From Tannerella sp. (GTDB lineage: Bacteria; Bacteroidota; Bacteroidia; Bacteroidales; Tannerellaceae), in assembly GCF_030528505.1 (NCBI RefSeq), contig NZ_JAUMYS010000009.1, forward strand, positions 1-54,486: a stretch of 54,486 nucleotides of DNA, in the 5' to 3' direction. The notes under the pieces are model-generated. The model had not been told where the DNA came from and made no database searches. It was given only the letters and a program-made list of their open reading frames with translations. The translations under genes were made by a program, and so were the position numbers. Shown one piece after another: positions 17,073 through 25,700 of this stretch. The first letter of the stretch is position 1, and each line of letters starts with the position of its first letter.

Positions 17073-17888
17073 ATGACGATTATCCGGCCGAAAAAGTCTT
17101 TGGGGCAACATTTCCTCAAAGACCTTGGGATTGCGCAGCGTATCGCAGAGACGCTGGCAGCATATCGCGGCTTACCCGTTCTGGAGGTAGGGCCGGGTAC
17201 CGGTGTGCTCACGCAGTTCCTGCTGGGCGCAGGGCATGACCTAACGGTCGTTGAGATCGATCACGCCTCGATCGACTACCTTCGCACGCATTTTCCAGCA
17301 CTTAACGGACGTATTATCGACGAGGACTTCCTTGCGATGCACCTCGAACGTCTTTACGACTCGCCTTTCTGCGTTATCGGCAATTATCCGTACTATATTT
17401 CGAGCCAGATCTTTTTCAAGGTTTTGGAGCATCGCGACCGCGTGGTATGCTGCTCCGGGATGATTCAGAAGGAGGTGGCCGAACGGCTCGCGGCCTCGCC
17501 CGGTCGGAAGACGTACGGCATATTAAGCGCGCTGATCCAACCGTGGTACGATGTGGAATATCTTTTCACCGTGAGCGAGCAGGTCTTCAATCCGCCGCCC
17601 AAGGTGAAGAGCGCCGTCGTGCGGATGACGCGCAACGACCGTACGGAGTTAGGGTGCGACGAGGCATTATATAAAAAGGTGGTGAAGACGTCGTTCAATC
17701 AGCGTCGCAAGACGCTGCGCAACTCGATGAAGCCCTTGCTGGGCAAAGATTATCCGGGCTATGCCGATGCGATCTTCGACAAGCGACCGGAACAACTCGG
17801 CATCAACGATTTCATCCGCCTCACGAATATGACGGAGGCGTATCTGAGTCGTGAAGAAAGCAACGTAGAACAAACTTTAAACGATTAA
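17073..17888 (+). CDS. rsmA: 16S rRNA (adenine-N6,N6)-dimethyltransferase (KsgA)
   Basis: RsmA/KsgA dimethylates two neighbouring adenines in the 3'-end helix of 16S rRNA during 30S assembly. The 271-residue protein shows the N-terminal KKSLGQHFL motif, the SAM-binding loop LEVGPGTGVLT (residues 37-47) and the catalytic motif NYPY at 104-107, a permitted form of the family's N-L/I-P-Y. The C-terminal helical domain contains NQRRKTLRNS and ends near the usual length. The corA start lies four bases beyond its stop codon. Confidence 0.94.
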   Translation: MTIIRPKKSLGQHFLKDLGIAQRIAETLAAYRGLPVLEVGPGTGVLTQFLLGAGHDLTVVEIDHASIDYLRTHFPALNGRIIDEDFLAMHLERLYDSPFCVIGNYPYYISSQIFFKVLEHRDRVVCCSGMIQKEVAERLAASPGRKTYGILSALIQPWYDVEYLFTVSEQVFNPPPKVKSAVVRMTRNDRTELGCDEALYKKVVKTSFNQRRKTLRNSMKPLLGKDYPGYADAIFDKRPEQLGINDFIRLTNMTEAYLSREESNVEQTLND

Positions 17889-17892
17889 CATC

Positions 17893-18840
17893 ATGGCGGA
17901 AATTCGTATTTTTTATCGCGAGGAGAACCGGCTGAAAATGTCGAAAGACATCGAAATTCTGAAAGACGTTTCGATGGATCATTTACTGTGGATCGACCTG
18001 AATGACATGCCCGAAGAGACGGAAAGCCGCCTGGAACAGTTCCTCAAAATCTACATTCAGGAAGAGGAAGAGATGGAAGAAATCGAGATCAGTTCGCGGT
18101 ATATGGAAACAGAGAATTCGCTCGTAGCTAATTCACGCTTCCTGTTGAAAAATTACGACGAAGAAATAGTCTCGTTTATTGTCAAGAACAACATCCTTGT
18201 CTCGGTGCGTAGTCAGGATCTACCCTCATTCAACGAGACGACGCGTAAGATTTTCGCCAACTCGCGCAATTACCCCACAGGCTATCACGTCATGACGACG
18301 CTCCTCGAAACGCGTGTGGATTATGATGCTGACCTGATCGAAGAACTGACACGTGAGATTGCCGAACTCAGCGGCAAGCTGAAATCGGAAGAAGATGTAG
18401 ACAACGAAATCCTGATCTCGATCAAGAATCTACAGGAAAGAACGATGGTTATCCGCGAAAACATCGTGGACAAGCAGCGCGTCTGCTCGAATATGATCAA
18501 AAGCATACTCTTCCCTCCCGATGCAAAAGCGAAGATGAGTATTCTGATCAAAGACATCAACTCCCTGTTCGAGCATATCCGGTTCAGCTTCGAGCGTCTC
18601 GAATATATGCAGGATACGTTTCTCGGGCTAGTAAACATCCAGCAAAACAAGATTATCAAAATCTTCACGATTGTTTCCGTCATCTTTATGCCCCCTACGC
18701 TAATTGCAAGTATTTACGGAATGAATTTCAAGACGATGCCCGAACTCGACTGGCGCTACGGCTACGGTTTTTCGCTGAGTCTGATGGTACTCTGCGTCGT
18801 GGGTATTCTCTGGTTCTTCAAGCGAAAGAAGTGGCTGTAA
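17893..18840 (+). CDS. corA: CorA-family magnesium/divalent-cation transporter
   Basis: CorA forms a pentameric inner-membrane channel for Mg2+ (also Co2+ and Ni2+). The 315-residue protein has a long cytoplasmic helical domain and two C-terminal membrane helices; the selectivity motif Y-GMN is at residues 275-278 (IYGMNFKTMPEL) in the loop between them, and the end FFKRKKWL is basic as usual. It follows rsmA by four bases and precedes the antiporter by 20, so the three are an operon. Confidence 0.92.
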   Translation: MAEIRIFYREENRLKMSKDIEILKDVSMDHLLWIDLNDMPEETESRLEQFLKIYIQEEEEMEEIEISSRYMETENSLVANSRFLLKNYDEEIVSFIVKNNILVSVRSQDLPSFNETTRKIFANSRNYPTGYHVMTTLLETRVDYDADLIEELTREIAELSGKLKSEEDVDNEILISIKNLQERTMVIRENIVDKQRVCSNMIKSILFPPDAKAKMSILIKDINSLFEHIRFSFERLEYMQDTFLGLVNIQQNKIIKIFTIVSVIFMPPTLIASIYGMNFKTMPELDWRYGYGFSLSLMVLCVVGILWFFKRKKWL

Positions 18841-18860
18841 CGGATAACTGACAGACAACT

Positions 18861-20321
18861 ATGGAGTATATTACATCGGACAATTTTCTTTTCATCGGTT
18901 CTATCCTGCTTTTCGTAAGCATTCTGATGGGCAAGACCGGTTATAAATTCGGTGTGCCTACCTTATTGCTGTTCTTGCTCGTGGGAATGCTTTTCGGCAG
19001 CGACGGGCTGGGTATACAGTTCAACAATATGCATATTGCCCAGTTTATCGGGATGGTGGCATTGAGCATTATTCTGTTTTCGGGCGGCATGGACACACGG
19101 TTTGCGGACATTCGTCCCGTGTTGGGGCCGGGCATAGTGCTCTCCACGGCAGGCGTTCTGCTTACAGCCTTGCTTACGGGAACGTTCGTCTGGTGGCTGT
19201 CGGGCATGAGCTGGACGAATATTCATTTTGCCTTCGTACCGTCGCTGTTGTTGGCCGCCATGATGTCGTCTACTGATTCGGCTTCGGTCTTTGCCATTTT
19301 GCGCTCGCAGAAGATGCACCTCAAAAATAACCTGCGTCCGATGCTTGAGCTGGAGAGCGGCAGTAACGACCCGATGGCCTACATGCTGACGATCGTTCTG
19401 ATACAAATCGCACAATCGGATGCGGGCGTGGGGATTGCGGAGCTTATCCGGCTTTTTGTCGTACAGTTCGCCGTAGGTGCGGCTGTAGGCTACATGCTCG
19501 GATGGATTGCCGTAAAAATGCTGAACCGACTGAATATCGACAATCAGTCGCTCTATCCGATCCTGCTCATCGCCGTCGCATTCTTCACCCTCTCGGCCAC
19601 CGACCTGATTGGCGGAAACGGCTATCTGGCCGTCTACATCACGGGGATTATCATCGGCAACAATCGCATCCCCCATCGCCGTGAGATCGCTACGTTTATG
19701 GACGGACTTACATGGCTCTTTCAGATCATCATGTTCATCATGCTCGGCTTGCTCGTCAACCCGCACGAGATGCTCGACATTGCCCTCGTAGCCTTGCTCA
19801 TCGGACTGTTTATGATCTTCGTAGGGCGGCCCCTGAGCGTCATGCTCTGCCTGCTTCCTTTCCGTCGCATCACCCTGCGATCGAGGCTGTTCATCTCGTG
19901 GGTAGGCTTGCGCGGCGCCGTGCCCATCATCTTCGCCACCTACCCGGTGGTAGCAGGCCTCGAAGCCTCCGACCTGATTTTCAATATCGTTTTCTTTATC
20001 ACCATCATTTCGCTCGTTGTGCAAGGCACTACGCTCTCGCAAACGGCGCGCTTCCTGAAACTCTCCGCTCCGCTCGAAAAGACCGGGAATGAGTTTGGCG
20101 TGGAGCTACCCGAAGAAATCGACTCCGACCTCTCCGAAGTCACCGTCACCAGCGAGATGCTTGAAGAAGCCGATACGCTCCGCGACATGAATCTGCCGCC
20201 CGGCACGCTCGTGATGATTGTCAAACGTAACGACGAATTTCTGATTCCCAACGGCACGCTACGCCTGCACGAGGGCGATCAGCTCCTGCTGATTTCGGAA
20301 GGGAAGAAACAAGGTTCGTAA
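18861..20321 (+). CDS. K+(or Na+)/H+ antiporter, CPA-type with C-terminal TrkA_C domain
   Basis: A 486-residue inner-membrane antiporter of the NhaP2/CvrA type. About twelve hydrophobic helices occupy residues 8-400, with the conserved STDSASVFAILRSQ and LELESGSNDPMAYML segments that line the ion path, and LRGAVPIIFATYPV near the last helices. Residues about 405-486 form a soluble TrkA_C-like regulatory domain (GTLVMIVKRNDEFLIPNGTL). It probably exports K+ or Na+ in exchange for protons; the cation cannot be told from sequence alone. It converges with yifB nine bases away, with no obvious terminator between them. Confidence 0.88.
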   Translation: MEYITSDNFLFIGSILLFVSILMGKTGYKFGVPTLLLFLLVGMLFGSDGLGIQFNNMHIAQFIGMVALSIILFSGGMDTRFADIRPVLGPGIVLSTAGVLLTALLTGTFVWWLSGMSWTNIHFAFVPSLLLAAMMSSTDSASVFAILRSQKMHLKNNLRPMLELESGSNDPMAYMLTIVLIQIAQSDAGVGIAELIRLFVVQFAVGAAVGYMLGWIAVKMLNRLNIDNQSLYPILLIAVAFFTLSATDLIGGNGYLAVYITGIIIGNNRIPHRREIATFMDGLTWLFQIIMFIMLGLLVNPHEMLDIALVALLIGLFMIFVGRPLSVMLCLLPFRRITLRSRLFISWVGLRGAVPIIFATYPVVAGLEASDLIFNIVFFITIISLVVQGTTLSQTARFLKLSAPLEKTGNEFGVELPEEIDSDLSEVTVTSEMLEEADTLRDMNLPPGTLVMIVKRNDEFLIPNGTLRLHEGDQLLLISEGKKQGS

Positions 20322-20330
20322 AGGGCGGGG

Positions 20331-21869
20331 TTATGCCCCCCATGTCTCGCGGTCTAAGTTGCGATACCCGATCGCTTCGGCGATATGGTGAGCGCTGATA
20401 TGCTCGGCCTCCTCAAGGTCAGCAATGGTACGCGAGACTTTGAGAATGCGGTCGTACGCACGTGCGGAGAGATTGAGGCGCTGCATCGCACTTTTCAGGA
20501 GAGCGAGGCTGTCGGCATCGGGCACGGCATAACGATGCAATTCTTTCGCACCCATCTGCGCATTACAATATATCCCTTTCTGAACGGCAAAGCGCTCTTT
20601 CTGAACGGCACACGCACGGACGACACGCGCACGCACCGCCGCACTTGGCTCGGAAGGGCGCTGCTCCGATATCTTTTCGAACGGCACAGGCACGATTTCA
20701 ACCTGTATATCAATACGGTCGAGTAGCGGACCAGAGATACGGTTCATATACTTCTGCACAGCACCCGGCGAGCAGACACACGGCCGCGACGGATGGTTAT
20801 AGTATCCGCACGGGCAGGGATTCATGGAGGCCACGAGCATAAAGCTCGCAGGATAATCGACGGCAAAACGCGCTCGCGAGATACTGATATGCCGGTCTTC
20901 GAGCGGCTGACGAAGCACTTCGAGGACACTTCGATTAAACTCCGGCAACTCATCGAGAAAAAGCACACCGTTGTGTGCCAGACTGATCTCGCCGGGCTGT
21001 GGAAAAGTGCCACCGCCCACCATGGCCACGTCGGAGATGGTATGATGCGGCGCCCGGAACGGACGCTGCATCAGCAGCCCTGTATGCGTACCCATTTTCC
21101 CGGCTACGGAATGGATCTTCGTCGTCTCCAGCGCCTCTTGGAGCGTGAGAGGCGGCAGGATGGTAGGCAGACGTTTGGCAAGCATCGACTTGCCGCTGCC
21201 CGGCGGGCCGATCATAATCAGGTTATGCCCTCCTGCGGCTGCAACTTCGAGCGCACGCTTGACATTTTCCTGCCCCCGTACATCCGAAAAATCGGTCGCG
21301 CCTTCATGCGGCTGGCGGAATAATTCATCGTACACATCGACCGTCGTTTGCTCAAGCTCACGCTGACCGCTAAAGAATTCGATCACCTCGCGGAGGTTGT
21401 TCACGCCATACACCTCCAGTCCGTCGGCCACCGCAGCCTCACACGCATTTTGTCGGGGCAGGATGAGTCCCTGAAACCCCGCTTCACGGGCCTTGACGGC
21501 AATGGGCAGCGCACCTTTGATGGGTTGCAGGCTGCCGTCGAGCGAAAGCTCGCCCATCAGCATAAACCGGCTCAGGTGTTCGTGGCTCAAGGTACCTGCT
21601 GCGGCAAGAATCCCGACAGCCAACGGAAGGTCGTAGGCCGAACCTTCTTTCTTGATGTCGGCCGGCGCCATGTTAATCACCACACGGCTGCGCGGAAAAG
21701 CATAGCCGTTCACCTGCAAGGCCGAAACGATGCGCTCATGGCTCTCGCGCACGGCCACGTCGGGCAGACCGACCAGAAAGAATTGAATCCCCTTCGTACA
21801 ATTGACCTCGATGGTAATCAGCGTGGCCGATATCCCATATACGGCGGCGGCATACGTTTTGACTAACAT
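20331..21869 (-). CDS. YifB/ComM-family Mg-chelatase-like AAA+ ATPase
   Basis: This 512-residue protein has an N-terminal Lon-protease-like S5 fold domain, a central AAA+ ATPase with Walker A GPPGSGKS at 221-228 and Walker B near VLFLDELPEF, and a C-terminal Mg_chelatase_C domain (RAYDRILKVSRTIADLE). A Zn-binding pattern MNPCPCGYYNHPSRPCVC lies after the ATPase core. The ComM branch of this family acts as a hexameric branch-migration helicase that helps integrate DNA during natural transformation; a role in this organism is inferred. I chose ATG 21869 because the conserved MLVKTYAAAVYGISA begins there; the frame opens 11 codons earlier without family similarity. Confidence 0.9.
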   Translation of the reverse strand: MLVKTYAAAVYGISATLITIEVNCTKGIQFFLVGLPDVAVRESHERIVSALQVNGYAFPRSRVVINMAPADIKKEGSAYDLPLAVGILAAAGTLSHEHLSRFMLMGELSLDGSLQPIKGALPIAVKAREAGFQGLILPRQNACEAAVADGLEVYGVNNLREVIEFFSGQRELEQTTVDVYDELFRQPHEGATDFSDVRGQENVKRALEVAAAGGHNLIMIGPPGSGKSMLAKRLPTILPPLTLQEALETTKIHSVAGKMGTHTGLLMQRPFRAPHHTISDVAMVGGGTFPQPGEISLAHNGVLFLDELPEFNRSVLEVLRQPLEDRHISISRARFAVDYPASFMLVASMNPCPCGYYNHPSRPCVCSPGAVQKYMNRISGPLLDRIDIQVEIVPVPFEKISEQRPSEPSAAVRARVVRACAVQKERFAVQKGIYCNAQMGAKELHRYAVPDADSLALLKSAMQRLNLSARAYDRILKVSRTIADLEEAEHISAHHIAEAIGYRNLDRETWGA

Positions 21870-21912
21870 AGGCGTATTTTTTTCGTTAACTGCAATATAC
21901 AAATTACATACG

Positions 21913-21944
21913 CAAAGCTATAAGAATTTACGGGGATTTACAAA
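21913..21944 (-). promoter_or_regulatory. Promoter of yifB
   Basis: On the minus strand TTTG (21941-21944) is followed after 20 bases by TAGCTTTG (21913-21920), a close fit to the Bacteroidota TTTG-N19/21-TAnnTTTG promoter. The start codon is about 40 bases downstream. Confidence 0.65.
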
Positions 21945-22027
21945 TTTAAAATAACGAATTACGAACGCAAGTAAGTGAAAAGTGAAAAACGAAAAGTGAA
22001 AGCTGTTGACTGACCGCTGACAACCTT

Positions 22028-22738
22028 TTAAATAAACTTCTCTCTGCGGCGAAGGTTCAGGAGCCCGGCCAGAAGAAAAACGATGCCTCCGACGAGCAGA
22101 AACAAACGACTCTTGAGAACCGTGCTTTGCCAGACAAGAGGATGCATCTCGCGAGGCAATGAGAAAGGATTGAGAAAAATGTTCCAGAACGAACGGCTGA
22201 TCAGGTCGACGGCATTCATAAAGATAAAGAACAGCAGTCCCAGCACAATCATGATCACGGCCGTGGCGTTCCCGCTACGCGTGAGGGTAGAGAAGAGAAA
22301 CGCAAGATTCCCGAAAAAGAGCATCGGGAAAAGCAGCTGAGCGGCCATCTCGAAGACGGGTACGGGATAGAGCAGCCATCGGGCGAGCAAGGCGAAAAAC
22401 AACAGGATAACATAATCGGCCACGTAGACCATCAGCATACGCACGCCCCAGACCTTATAACGATAGTCGGGAATGCCGAAGATGATTTCGAGCATGCGAC
22501 TGTCTTCGTCGTTCTGAATCCCAAAGACGACCGGATAGAAAATCAACAACATACACGGAAAGAACAGCAAATAATAAATGCTTTCTTCGTTGATTTCCAC
22601 CCTGTCCCACGCCATCTGAAACATAAAAAAGGCAAAGAACAGGAAAGCAGCCAGCAGAAACCAAACGAACTTACCGGCAAAGATAATCTTCACGTTATAA
22701 CGCACCATCCGCTCGGCCAGTATGATATATTTTCTCAT
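22028..22738 (-). CDS. ABC-2-type permease subunit
   Basis: A 236-residue integral membrane protein with about six hydrophobic helices, an N-terminal amphipathic start (MRKYIILAERMVRYNVKIIF) and the FFPCMLLIFYPVVFGIQNDE-type turn seen in ABC-2 and gliding/CcmB-like permeases. It begins three bases after the stop of the RND-ABC fusion gene and is the last gene of the seven-gene export operon. The simplest reading is that it is the membrane partner of the ATPase domain fused to the RND pump, or of the separate ATPase at the operon start. No substrate can be assigned. Confidence 0.78.
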   Translation of the reverse strand: MRKYIILAERMVRYNVKIIFAGKFVWFLLAAFLFFAFFMFQMAWDRVEINEESIYYLLFFPCMLLIFYPVVFGIQNDEDSRMLEIIFGIPDYRYKVWGVRMLMVYVADYVILLFFALLARWLLYPVPVFEMAAQLLFPMLFFGNLAFLFSTLTRSGNATAVIMIVLGLLFFIFMNAVDLISRSFWNIFLNPFSLPREMHPLVWQSTVLKSRLFLLVGGIVFLLAGLLNLRRREKFI

Positions 22739-22741
22739 CTT

Positions 22742-25700
22742 CTACATGTTTTTTAATAAGCACAAATAAGCGTCTTCGAGATTCGTCTCTGCCGGCACGG
22801 CGTCGGGGCGAGGCTGCACGGCCGACAGATAACGCACCTGTATGCGTTCGCCATCCTGAATATGATGTACGACGAACGATTGATCCAGCTCGTCGAACGA
22901 TTTTCCGTCGATGGAAAACTGCCACACCTTGCCTTCGGCCATGTGAACCATGCCTTCGGGTTGTCCGAAGTATTTCAACTGTCCGCGGTCGATGACGGCG
23001 ACCTGATTGCACGAGCTGGAGATATCTTCGATGATATGCGTCGAGAAGATGACGATACGCTCCTTGCTCAGTTCGACGAGCAGGTTGCGGAAACGGATCC
23101 GCTCGCGCGGGTCGAGTCCCGCCGTAGGCTCATCGACCACGAGGATACGGGGCAGATGAAGCAGAATCAGAGCGATGCCGATCCGTTGCTTCATACCGCC
23201 GGAGAAAGAAGCAATTTTCTCGTTTCTCCGTTCGTACATGTGGACGGCCTGCAACACGTATTCGATCCGTTCCCTGCGCAAACGGTCGTCGGTAAGCCCT
23301 TTCAGGATGGCCTGATAGTCCAGAAACTCCCACGACGACATGTGCTCGTACGTGCCGAACTCCTGCGGAAGGAAGCCGATCAGCCCCTGCAGCTCCTCAC
23401 GGTAAACGCGGGTATCCAGTCCATTCACCCAAATACTTCCATAACTTTGCTCCAGAATGCCCGTGACGATCCGCATCAACGTCGATTTGCCGGCGCCGTT
23501 GGGGCCAAGCAGACCGAACATCCCCGTCTCGATCTCGAACGATACGCCCCGCAGCGCTTTGAACGGACGACGACGCTTGCCGAGCCATGGCACACTTTTG
23601 ACCAGACGGAAGAACGTACGTTTCAGCCCCGCGAAGCGACCGCCTACGCGCTCGATATTCACTTCCCGCTCATACAGATATTGCGACGTAACGTAGATCG
23701 CCAGTCCGCATCCCCACAGGAGAGCGGTAAACACAATCAGAGACGGCTGCTCTAAACGACGAGACATCGCGAACAGAAGCACGACAGGTAAGCCCCAGAA
23801 AAGAAGACGGTTCAGATAGCGGACAGCCCGTCCGTCGCCGAAGCGGAAAAAGAGGTACATCCGTATTTTACGCCACAAATACAGGGTCAACGCATATACG
23901 ATAAACGAAAAGATAACGAACCAGAACGCATGCTCCAGATAACCGTAGGTGAAATAGACGACGAAGGCAAACAACGCAAGCAGCCAGCCGATATGCAGAA
24001 AGTCCTTCAACGAACGATAGGCCTGATGAACGCCGAGACGTTTACGCCGTTCCTGTCCGCTGTTCCACTGGCGGGCGAAACGTCCCGCACGATCGTACAC
24101 CTTCACAAGGTTGCGGATGACGATCCGGATCTCCTCTTCGGGATGAATCACATCGGCTCTTGCCCGGCGCAGACTGGCCTGTACAAAGGCTGTGACCCCG
24201 GGAATAAGGATGACCAGCGTCACGACCGATACCGCCTGCCACAGCCAACTGTCGATATAGACATAGAGGGCAAGCAGTCCGGAGAGCATGAGGACGAGAT
24301 GCAGCCATCGCACCTTGGGCGAAAGCGTGCGGTACCATTGCAGCGTATGCTCCAGTCCCATGTAAGCCGTGGGGAGGATGACGAGCGTCAGTAATGATGA
24401 AAAGGTCAGCCCGCCGATCACGGTGATGGCAAAAGGCGCTCCGATGGCGCCGGCATATTCCGTGTCGCCCATCGCGAGCGGGAACATGGCGATAATCGTG
24501 GTGATGCTCGTGATCAGAATCGGACGGATACGGGACAGCCCGGCCGTCATGAGCGCACGTTCGCGCCGGAAGCCTTCCTTGCGGAGGATGCGGGCATAGT
24601 CGATCAGGATGATACCGTTGTTAACCACCACTCCCAGCAGGATCAGAAAACCGGTCAGCGTATTGGCATTCAGCAGGCTGTTGCCGGTCATAAGCAAGGC
24701 CAGCAACGACCCGATGGCCGCCAGAGGAATGGAAAAGAGCAGTACGAACGGGGTCCATATCGATTCGAAGACGCACGAGAGGATGATAAAAATCAGCACG
24801 AAAGCGGCAAGCAGGAGGAATTTGAAGTCGGCGAACAGGTCTTCTTCATGAACGACTTCGATGGCTACCCCGGCCGGCAGGTTATAATTCGCGATGTACC
24901 GGTCGATGTCGGCACGATACCCTTCGAGCAGCGCTTTCGAGTCTTCGACACTGCGGGAAAAGCGGTACCACACTTCCAGCTGCTTATCCTGATTCACCCG
25001 CGTGATACGTGAACGTCCGTTGCCCTTGTGAAGCGTAGCCAGTTCGTCGAGGCGGTGCATACCTCCCTGACCGTCGGCAATGCGTACGTCTTTCAAATCA
25101 TCGACGGTGGGCTGCTTCTTTTCGCGTTTGGACGTCTTGTTCGGCAGCTCTTCCCGAATCACGATGTCGTACGTCTTGTTACCGACCTTAAACGGCGTCC
25201 CCGTAGCATATTCGGGTGTCAACTCCGCCAGTCCCGTCGCGATCTGACTGCGGGTGATGCCGTATGAAGCAAGCAGCAACGGATCGAAATGCAGACGCAT
25301 TTCGGACTGACGGCGGGCAGACGCCGTCCACGATTGTTCGACGAACTCCTGCGCGTCGAGGTAATACCGGATATCTTCGGCCACCACCTGCATCATATCA
25401 TAATCAGCGCCTTTGATAACGACCCGCTCCTGATTATCTCCAATACCCAGCAGCGCCATAAACGCCATGGCCGCGCCTGCGCCGTCACTTCCGCCACGCC
25501 CGCTCATAGCCTCGGAGAAGGAAATCTGGATGCCCCCCACGGCAGGCATCCGCGCCTGTGCATCAGACTTGATATCACCTATTTTACGCTTGCCCTTCGC
25601 CTCGTAATCTTTCCGAAGAATCACGGTCAGCATGGCTTGCTCCTCTTGAATACGGCTGACGACATCCTGCTTCTCCGGAATCTCATTCAGACGTTCCTCG